A stretch of DNA of 64,000 bases from Leptasterias polaris (taxonomy: Eukaryota > Echinodermata > Asteroidea > Forcipulatida > Asteriidae). Location of the stretch: NCBI GenBank assembly GCA_037783415.1, contig JAZGTN010000055.1, positions 806,001-870,000 on the forward strand, written 5' to 3'. The position numbers were made by a program, and so were the translations under genes. The first letter of the stretch is position 1. Every line of letters starts with the position of its first letter. This document shows positions 59,101 to 64,000 of the stretch, one piece after another. The notes under the pieces were generated by a model. The model did no database searches and was not told the DNA's origin. It saw only the letters and a program-made list of their open reading frames with translations.

Positions 59101-62100
59101 GGAATATTATATACTTTGGAGTAGAGTACAAGTAAAGTCTGTCCCGAGCCAATATGGCTCATCAGGCCGGTGTTTATGTCCGGTTTCATTGGCACTAAAC
59201 AACTGAGAATGTTTCTATTCCCCCTGGACAGTATGCCAGTCCTTTGCAGGTTACTCCCAAGCTCTCGATGGTACCCATTTGTCGCAACTGACATCCCAGG
59301 ATTCAAACCCAAATTCAGATATTTCAGAGCTCCAGTCCACCGCCCTCGACCGCTCAGCCACGACACCCCATTAATTTACTTTGGAATACAGTTCACCTTA
59401 GACAATTCTTATCGAAAATGACAAAAAAGTGTTTAAATAAAAAAAATTAGAAATAGATGTCTCTTGTTCATAATGTCTCTGTATTAAATAAAAGATGTAC
59501 CAGTGATTAGAGCTGTGAATCTGCTGAGTTTAATATATGGGAAAATATATTAACTAAATGAGTAAGTTAGACAACCTAAAAGAATTGGCAGTAGGAGATG
59601 CATGTAGTTGTTATTTGGGACCACTATGGCTGTATCCAAATTGGTGGCTACAGCTACGGCTACGACTGTTGTTAAGGGTGTTGCCAAGGACATCCTATGT
59701 ACGTCAATGCATGATGACACAGCGATTTAATAGTAGCCGTAGCCATAGCCAACAATTCAGACATGGCCTAAGATACTTACAAAGTACAATCTTCTCTTCG
59801 GCATTCTCTCGTAGTTTTACTCTTAGACTGTTACACTGGTGAGAGTATGACATATGAAGAGCTTTGGCTTCATCCAGCTCCGTACTGTCAACAAGAAGAG
59901 AAATTAATCTTGCATTGAGGATAACGAATTTTATATGTTTTGACCCTATGAACTGTGTACTCAATACTTTCCCCCGAGTTCTGTGAAAAAAATCCACAGG
60001 CAAATCACTCAGATTCGAACCCACAACATTTGCATTGCTAGAGCAGATGTCTTACCACTAGACCACTCAGCTAGCCCAGTGGCTAGAGGCAGTTTGAATC
60101 CTATGTGTTAGCAGCGATTTAATAGATGTTAATTTTGAAGAGTAATATTATCAGCATACTCTCAATATCAAGTACAGACCCCTCGCACGACGCACAGTGC
60201 ACTTACATGTGTCTATCCTTTCCCCTATTTTGGGAATCAAAATGTACACAAAGAAATGGATCCCTAAAAATGGTGGAAATGGTAGATGCCCATTTTGCGG
60301 AGGTGTGTTCTGCGTTTGCATGGGGGTCAATAGAATTCAATATTGTTCAATCAACTCCTTGAATGTTACACAAACAGCGCCCTCAATGATGCCAACATGA
60401 TGGTCGGGTTTTTATATTGCCTGTTTGTCGTCTTTTTAATTGTTTTGTTTTTTTAACTGCTACTGGCTGGTCCAGTTTTTAGACTTTTTTGGGTTTTGTT
60501 TAAATTGTTTTAATGACTGATTTTTTTTATTTTTTTTTTGAATTTGTGTTCTCTCAGGTTTATTGCTTTGTTATTGTGTTTGGCCGTAGCTTTTTAAACT
60601 GTTTTTCTGTGAAGCGCTTTGAGCGTCTTTTTAGGCGGATTTTGGCGCTATATAAGTTTACGTTATTATTATTATTATTAACAGAAGACTCTTCATTGGC
60701 TGACAGCAGTGTTTCGCGCATACACTGTTGCATCAATCCATTATTCACCACAGCTACTGTGGTGTATGTAAGGGATCTACATCATCAATGCATCAAGGAT
60801 CATGAACAAAAAGTTGGCTTTCATTGGTGCATGATTACATAGCACAATAACTCAGTAGAGAAGATCCAGAAATTATATGCACTTTGGGGGTTCCTGGGCT
60901 CGATTTCACAAAGAGTTAAGATTGATCGTAACTGCAAATCCATCGTAGTTGCTTAGCAAAGAGTGATGTCACAATGCAAATCACTATGGTAATACTGATA
61001 ACTCATCTTAAGATGAATCTTAGTGCTTTGTGAAATCGACCCCTGGTTCATTTTCTACTAAAGGTGACATTGAAGGATTTTCCTTCAGGACATTACAAGT
61101 GTACACTCAGTGCTGCACAATCATGTATGAAACACAAAATGATGGAATTTTACAAGAAAACTTCATCAAATTTAAAGGTATTATACAGGATTGGTAGAGC
61201 TGACAAAACATTCGCAAACAACGTTCATGTTTTGTGTGATTAACCATATACATGAAATAACAAGCCTGTGAAAATTTGAGCTCAATTGGTCATCGAGGTC
61301 ACGAGAAAATAGTGAAAAGAGACCTTATGTGTTTTATGTTTTTCAAACATCGAGTTTATTATCGCGCGCGATAAAAACTATTGTTTTACTCATTTCTCAG
61401 AAACGATAGCATTTTAGGCAGAAATATTTTAAGGAACCCTTTCTACCATTACTTACTTTAAATCATGTAAGTTATGTGTGAATCTGTGAACATTTGTGTT
61501 TTTCGATCTTACCAATAGTGTACAGGGCCTTTAAGAAAGAGCATGAAATCTACTGAAGTGTTCCTTAAATTATGTGTCAGCAGACATAGGCCCTTTTCAA
61601 AACCAATCTCGGCTTGAGCTTGGGCTGAGGTTCTCTGAGACATTTAAAGGACTTGCGCTTTTCTAACGGGCTTCAATCAGGAGGACGGATCACAAGTCAA
61701 AGTCAACTCCCAACCTGTGGTTGCATAAAGGGCCATAGTCTAAAAAAATATTTTAAATGTTTAACAAAAATGTATACAAAGGTTTGGCTAAAGAAGATAC
61801 CATCAGGTAGTTTCTGTCTGAAATAGTTTGTAGAAAGTGAAAGATGTGACTATTTCTACTAAGGAATGAATATAACTCCACTCACCTGATTTCTTGTAGT
61901 GCATCTCGAACACCTTCAAGTTCTCGTTTAATGTGAGCACGCTCCATGTCTGCCTTCCCATGAGCCTCGGCAGACTTATCTTCGGTTCTCTTCAGCTTCT
62001 CGTAGGTTTGGTTCAGCTTGTCTGTTGTCTGTGGTGTCGTTAAGAGAGGGGTATAATTTTAAATGTTAAATAAATGGGAAAGAGTGATAGATGTATGGGT

Positions 62101-62760
62101 CCTTGTAAAGTGACTCTATTATTGTATAGGAATGTGTAGGTTCAAGAAACTAGTGCATAAAGCTTTTTACTGTAGTACAGATGTTTCAGGTTTTGAGGCT
62201 TTGCATGGTGAGGTTGAATATTTGAATTCTTGCAGGTACGGCCATTTTCTTTTTTTGGGAGGAACGTTGGCTCTGAGATGAGCAGTTGGCTAGTTTTCAA
62301 CATTTCAACTAGCTTGCTTTAGTTGTCTTCAGGAGAAAATGTTTCTTATTACTGTAGCATGTGTGCAAATTTATTTAATAAAGGATCAAGATGCCGCAAT
62401 TAATTATGCGCGTTTAAACATTGCTGTGTCACTCATCTTCCAACAAGTTTACATACATTTTATTATTCTATCCCTTTTGGGGCTCTTTGATTACAGTCAT
62501 ACTTCCTTTGTTATCCAATTGCCACAGTGAAGGATTCAAGGATTTTGACAATTTCAAACTCTCGCATAACATAAGTGCTGTTTTAGGAGATACAACGTTT
62601 TTTGCACTTACATGACAGTATGTAAGAGCGAGGGGAAAAGCAAGTCTGTTGATCCCTATTAAAGCTCTACATTAGAAGGAAAGTACTGACCTGAAGCTGG
62701 GCTTCATCAATCCTCTTCATAGCATCTCTCTCAAGCTCTAGTTTCTCTTCAACCAAAGGA
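43846..62760 (-). CDS. Coiled-coil protein, 3' part of gene (12 exons, family not identified)
   Basis: Twelve exons read from right to left join in compatible phases: 62691-62760, 61886-62028, 59781-59884, 58240-58385, 57340-57476, 56222-56405, 49446-49670, 48667-48780, 47272-47417, 46208-46367, 45002-45151, 43846-44118. They give about 616 residues and a stop. All junctions are GT-AG. The product is almost entirely helical, rich in E, K, Q, D and R with heptad-like spacing and little proline, as in a long coiled coil. The last exon is less charged and ends in an Ala-rich stretch. There is no membrane segment and no catalytic motif. The start lies right of the window. I do not recognise the family; ciliary or cytoskeletal coiled-coil proteins such as CCDC175 or CCDC178 are candidates only. 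Confidence 0.88.
44860..44945 (-). mobile_element. SINE fragment with one minisatellite-like unit
   Basis: On the minus strand B box GGTTCGAATCC (tRNA-like) is followed by GATTGGGTTTTCAGTCCCAA and CCTGATTGCGAGGG, a single copy of the 27 bp unit tandemly repeated at 19.6 kb. Confidence 0.6.
45002..45151 (-). CDS. Coiled-coil gene exon (50 residues)
   Basis: The exon encodes IDLKECLRQNTELAHQYRLR, QQEHLSVKEKFLDGLEGR and SLKDHKQ. It is phase 0 on both sides. The acceptor is TCCCACAG and the donor is GTACAG. Confidence 0.86.
45290..45425. mobile_element. Palindromic MITE, AATCTCTTTTGGGAGGA ends
   Basis: Almost the whole element is an imperfect inverted repeat: AATCTCTTTTGGGAGGATGG ... CACTCCTCCCAAGAGATT, with TTCGAATAGTATAC near the centre. 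Relatives are at 2690-2765 and about 62250-62340. Confidence 0.75.
45433..45720. mobile_element. MITE, CTACAGCTATGGCT family, split by another MITE
   Basis: Left part ATTCGAATTGGGGACTACAG and right part GCTGTAGCTGTCGTCGCCAA plus TTCAGACATGG match intact copies at 22034 and 59630. The 45491-45640 element lies between. Confidence 0.75.
45491..45640. mobile_element. MITE, AGACCCATTGCGGAACGCAC family, inserted
   Basis: Ends AGACCCATTGCGGAACGCAC and GTGCGTTCCCCGCTGTGCAA plus TGGGTCT, with inner arms CCATTTTGGGAGTCAA/TTGACTCCCAAAATGG. Diverged relatives are at about 42020, 50395 and 60174. Confidence 0.8.
46208..46367 (-). CDS. Coiled-coil gene exon
   Basis: One base completes Ser; it then encodes ESVEEITIQLNSGQKQQDGL, KDSLTEVTQRIEEGG and RREVLEKLE. 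The acceptor is CATACAG and the donor is GTATGT. Confidence 0.87.
46385..46620 (-). mobile_element. SINE family 2, copy 3
   Basis: tRNA-like head at 46492-46556 (GGTATAGTGGTAAGACATCT, GTGGGTTAGAACCCCACCG). Its body has GTGTATTAAACACTGTATAC and GAAAGAAATCCACAG. Confidence 0.7.
46661..46863. mobile_element. MITE, CAGAGCTGCCAA family, copy 3
   Basis: CAGAGATGCCAACTCTCCCT to CTGGCAGCTCTG; same interior as the other two copies. Confidence 0.8.
47272..47417 (-). CDS. Coiled-coil gene exon
   Basis: The exon encodes KEILNLTKRLDYMAYRSDLI, KRKLTDMAKSQGFMHKVI and TSAEESIAEL. It ends in phase 2 at GTAAGT. The acceptor is TTTGCAG. Confidence 0.88.
48015..48164. mobile_element. MITE, same family as 14844-14984, copy 2
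   Basis: GCAGCCGATTTCACGTAACT to AAAGTTTTGTTAAATTGGCT plus GC; same core with CACAAGAAATCTTGCACATG. Confidence 0.8.
48667..48780 (-). CDS. Coiled-coil gene exon (38 residues)
   Basis: The exon encodes TIAELEEARADLKTKHQETE and SSLMRIINELKPKSEELK. It is phase 0 on both sides; acceptor CCAAACAG, donor GTAAGT. Confidence 0.88.
48826..49100. repeat. Dispersed repeat, copy 3 (inverted)
   Basis: ACACAATGTAGAGTGTTTCT and ATGCTCAAGGAGATTTTGAG are reverse-complement counterparts of the copies at 0.8 and 42.6 kb. Confidence 0.6.
49446..49670 (-). CDS. Coiled-coil gene exon (75 residues)
   Basis: It begins GTSDSLRKQVKEETHSRTVL, has a lysine cluster EAKKKKAKVSKKSFELEQIV and ends DVKVLRQKHAERQK. It is phase 0 on both sides. 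The acceptor is CTTCCCAG and the donor is GTAAGT. It follows a 6.5 kb intron. Confidence 0.9.
49845..50125 (-). mobile_element. LINE 3' end with reverse transcriptase C-terminal remnant
   Basis: On the minus strand it reads YGSKAFSHTSPKLWNALQPS and TLDNFKSNLNSHLFQ, then stops. GCGCTATATAAGATTG and (ATT)n end it at 49845-49860. It is a 5'-truncated CR1/L2-type insertion. Confidence 0.8.
50395..50555. mobile_element. MITE, AGACCC family, left end eroded
   Basis: ATTTTGGGAGTAAAGATGTA, GGTGGAAATGGTAGACGCGC and CACGTTGTGCAAGGGGTAAA match the 60.2 kb element. Confidence 0.55.
50910..51425. mobile_element. Interrupted relative of the TCAGGCCTG MITE
   Basis: Left part GAAAGGGCAAGGGCACCAAGG and right part GGGGCAACAGAGGCGCTGTT ... 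CAGGCCTG are separated by about 370 bp. The interruption has two AAAATGGCGCCC copies and TGACGTCA. Confidence 0.5.
51682..51706. repeat. Poly(G) tract
   Basis: A run of 25 G after GTGTGGTGAT; it may form a G-quadruplex. Confidence 0.9.
53784..53803. repeat. Poly(T) tract
   Basis: About 20 T in a row in the large coiled-coil gene intron. Confidence 0.9.
53922..54053. mobile_element. MITE, GGGCCCAATTTAATGGCTCT ends
   Basis: CTGGGCCCAATTTAATGGCT and CTGCTTACC mirror GGTAAGCAGATCCATG and TTGAGCCAG; inner GCGCTTACGG/CCGTAAGCGC hairpin. Partial relatives are at 1-60 and about 49244-49320. Confidence 0.7.
54128..54295 (+). mobile_element. SINE body fragment of the tRNA-Leu family
   Basis: CACCCAGGGGTAAATGGGT through TGGCCCAGTGACCAGGGGTA is the reverse complement of the body at 3653-3815. 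The tRNA head is missing. Confidence 0.75.
55791..56024. mobile_element. MITE with about 50 bp imperfect inverted ends
   Basis: TTCAATAGATCCTTCCCACG and AAATATGTAAATTGCA mirror TAATTAGCATATTTCATGGG and AAGAGTCTATTGATA. Rich in CpG motifs such as GCGCGTGCG. Confidence 0.8.
56222..56405 (-). CDS. Coiled-coil gene exon
   Basis: The exon starts TTCCAGACAG. The upstream acceptor ATCATCAG was chosen because the two AGs further in would create a stop with the previous exon. It encodes SRQKVADAKNVERIKREM, GVVDEEVEKIKVINTAV and GEEDKAQMMEDTLQ. The donor is GTAAGA. Confidence 0.87.
56687..56959. mobile_element. MITE, 273 bp, 30 bp perfect TIR, 6 bp target duplication
   Basis: It begins CCATAGAAATAGAACCCGGA and ends with its exact complement over 30 bases. 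AAAATT flanks it directly at 56681-56686 and 56960-56965. The interior repeats CCATACACGCGTG. Confidence 0.9.
57340..57476 (-). CDS. Coiled-coil gene exon
   Basis: Only one frame is open: RNQQNKEVDDLESESKRKLA, ELRERQQRCRQMSMEIED, TQQNLKD. It ends with TG, which takes T from the next exon to give Cys. That junction fixes the acceptor of the next exon. Confidence 0.86.
58240..58385 (-). CDS. Coiled-coil gene exon
   Basis: The exon encodes TKCENAKVAEKIQSKKVKVI, DAEFHHRKLVDHNFQL and TSQIERT. The acceptor is AATTGCAG and the donor is GTAGAT. It leaves in phase 0. Confidence 0.87.
58468..58694. mobile_element. MITE, ATAGATAG ends
   Basis: ATAGATAGTTCCCAGTA and GCCATCTTTACGGGCA are mirrored by TGCCCGTAAAGATGGC and CAACCTATCTAT. 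Confidence 0.75.
58703..59061. mobile_element. MITE, CTTTAAAGGGTGTGTACAA ends
   Basis: CTTTAAAGGGTGTGTACAAC and TTGTACACACCCTTTAAAG are near-perfect inverted ends. It starts eight bases after the previous MITE. A diverged relative is at 61171-61534. Confidence 0.85.
59281..59366 (-). pseudogene. tRNA-like SINE head, Leu/Ser type
   Basis: GTGTCGTGGCTGAGCGGTCG starts it, GGGTTTGAATCC is the B box and a long variable arm is present. It ends GTTGCGAC. Related to the 3.9 and 10.0 kb heads. Confidence 0.6.
59628..59772. mobile_element. MITE, GGCTACAGCTACGGCT family, intact copy
   Basis: GCTGTATCCAAATTGGTGGC at the left and CCATAGCCAACAATTCAGAC plus ATGGC at the right. It serves as the empty-site reference for the nested copy at 45.4 kb. 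Confidence 0.7.
59781..59884 (-). CDS. Coiled-coil gene exon
   Basis: The exon encodes TELDEAKALHMSYSHQCNSL and RENAEEKIVL. The acceptor is TTGACAG and the donor is GTAAGT. The split Leu codon joins T with TG of the following exon. Confidence 0.86.
59920..60125 (-). mobile_element. SINE family 2, copy 4
   Basis: Head at about 60005-60072 (GTGGTCTAGTGGTAAGACAT, GTTCGAATCTGAG), body with GTGAAAAAAATCCACAGGC, and TATGTGTTAGCAGCG after the head as in copy 3. Confidence 0.7.
60174..60340. mobile_element. MITE, AGACCC family
   Basis: ACAGACCCCTCGCACGACGC and GCGTTTGCATGGGGGTCAAT, interior ATTTTGGGAATCAAAATGTA. Confidence 0.6.
60540..60682 (+). mobile_element. LINE/SINE 3' tail
   Basis: GTGAAGCGCTTTGAGCGTC, GGCGCTATATAAGTTTACG and (TTA)n are the same tail type as on the LINE fragment at 49.9 kb, without coding remnant. 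Confidence 0.7.
60896..61043. mobile_element. MITE, GATTTCACAAAG family, uninterrupted copy
   Basis: Inverted ends GGCTCGATTTCACAAAGAG and GCTTTGTGAAATCGACCC lie just outside AAGATT...ATCTT arms. Confidence 0.75.
61171..61534. mobile_element. MITE, diverged relative of 58703-59061
   Basis: TTTAAAGGTATTATACAGGA and TTGGTAGAGC mirror GATCTTACCAATAGTGTACA and GGGCCTTTAA; interior GTGAACATTTGTG matches in reverse. Confidence 0.7.
61886..62028 (-). CDS. Coiled-coil gene exon
   Basis: The acceptor is ACACCACAG and the donor is GTGAGT. It encodes TTDKLNQTYEKLKRTEDK and ERAHIKRELEGVRDALQEI, strongly helical. It ends with two bases that complete Ser with the next exon. Confidence 0.88.
62691..62760 (-). 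CDS. Coiled-coil gene exon (first in window)
   Basis: The exon enters with one base of a split codon and leaves in phase 0 at GTCAGT. It encodes PLVEEKLELERDAMKRIDEA. The acceptor is ATATTCAG. Upstream exons were not recognised between here and 64000. Confidence 0.8.
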
Positions 62761-64000
62761 CTGAATATAGGATAGAATTAAACCATAGAATTAAACCAAT
62801 TTTGAGAAAATATGAACTGTTCAAAGCAATTCCCTGCACAATGACAGCACAAAATCATTCATTAGTTTATCATTTTTTAATTTTATTATTATAGTCATTT
62901 TCTGAATAGACCTTATGCATTGACGTCACCAAGCCGCCATCTTAGAGGTAAACTGATGATGAAACAATGGAAACGCGCTGATTTGTACGCGCGGCGCACA
63001 AGACTGGCCAATGAGCATCTTCCTTTTGACCTCTAGGTGAGGGCGCCCTACTCAAATGACGTCATACGCATAAGGTCTATAGTCTAATCTCACATCAACG
63101 CAAACAAAACACGAAAACAATTCATTTGTCTGAGAGGTTTCAGTCTGTGTGAACGCTGGACCCTAATGCATTTGCTTACAAATCCCTGCGGTCATATACT
63201 GTAAAAAAAATTAAAAATTGCCTCACGAGATGTGCTAATTAAACAAATTAAAAAAATAACTTGAAAAAGATGTCAAAAAATGTTTTTGATTAGGCCTAAA
63301 AAAAAAAATTGTTATGTTGGCGTAACCCGACCGACCCTAAAAATAGGGCCGACCCTGGATATTTTTATTTTTTTCAAGGGAAGAAATTTAATAATTAAAT
63401 TCGATATAAGTTAGTTATAAATACTTTTGAAAGCATTTCTGACCGTTTCTCATTGTTGTGTTGTCTGACGATCGCGCATGAAACTTTGGAGTGCACAATG
63501 TTGCACAACGAACACGCAGAACAGTTGCGTAGGCCGGCCGGCCCGACGCGATATCAATGAACGTGTCATACGGAGCTGAGATACATGTAGACGCACCACG
63601 ATACATTGTACATGTATAGTCGCGTACCCGACTCCCAATATACTGCGCAGCGTTTCACAATGGTGAATACATGTGCTTCTTTCTTGGAAGTCTGGTTCAG
63701 CGAACACGAGGCTGCTCTACAATGAAAAACATGGTAACCTCGTCCTAGACTGTTGCACGGCGCGGACTGTTACATACAATATCAAAAATACTTGGCTATT
63801 TATTCCGTGTTAAAAAAATATATAGTTACAATATAAATTATTTTAATTAATGTTTTAGCATTTTTTACAAAACAAAAATGATATAATATACATTCTAAAA
63901 ATGGTAAACTATTCTGTGACCTCGGCCGGCAGCAGCCCGGCCGCGAATTTTTTTTCCCAGCGCGGTAAAAGCCTTTCCCGTGGTTACGCTCCCCTCGCAT
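62761..64000. other. Right edge of window, upstream intron or 5' region
   Basis: It contains a 175 bp MITE (62906-63080) and a repeat with CCGACCGACCCTAAAAATAG (about 63295-63400). A CpG-rich stretch with GGCCGGCCGGCCC lies at 63450-63760 and another near 63920-64000. No exon of the coiled-coil gene was recognised. Confidence 0.5.
62906..63080 (-). mobile_element. MITE, 175 bp, AGACCTTATGCA ends
   Basis: Reverse-orientation relative of 411-585 with the same inverted ends and internal AAGATGCTCATTGGCCAG-type core. Confidence 0.85.

Overview
This is animal nuclear DNA: intron-rich genes with GT-AG junctions, no operons, and dense small DNA transposons, tRNA-derived SINEs and LINE 3' ends. Protein similarity and the repeat style (palindromic elements with GGGCCCAATTTCA-like or GATTTCACAAAG-like ends) suggest a marine deuterostome invertebrate, most likely an echinoderm such as a sea star. 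The species assignment is inference only.

Two protein genes are supported, in convergent orientation. (1) Plus strand, 193-21038: the 3' part of a peroxidasin gene. Ten exons have fully compatible phases and encode half of Ig1, Ig2-Ig4, the linker, the complete heme peroxidase domain with its catalytic residues, and a C-terminal tail with a furin-type RSRR site and a short coiled coil. The vertebrate VWC domain is absent. The LRR exons lie left of the window. (2) Minus strand, 62760-43846: the 3' part of a gene for a long coiled-coil protein. Twelve phase-compatible exons give about 616 residues and a stop. The family is not recognised; CCDC175/CCDC178-like is only a guess.

The genes' 3' ends face a 22.8 kb intergenic region dominated by an unusual structure at about 24.5-40.9 kb. 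Two nearly identical inverted arms of about 1.0-1.1 kb (about 24726-25740 and 38960-40077) flank some 13 kb of tandem repeats. Family A has a 59-60 bp unit and lies at 25.7-29.2, 38.1-39.0 and 40.1-40.9 kb. Family B has a 54-55 bp unit and lies at 29.2-38.1 kb, with higher-order blocks of 1,418 bp and a 5,005 bp repeat distance. A and B share a CTTACCCCTTGT core, and the arms contain seed copies of both. Each arm carries two tRNA-like modules pointing into the array. The whole resembles a giant foldback-type transposon whose interior has become a satellite. To its right is a degenerate CCCTAA-rich block at 41.0-41.5 kb.

The introns of both genes are filled with MITEs, several nested in one another, a TTAA-flanked piggyBac-like element inside a SINE, two tRNA-SINE families, LINE C-terminal fragments and a 27 bp minisatellite. 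I saw no functional tRNA, rRNA, CRISPR array or promoter that I could support.
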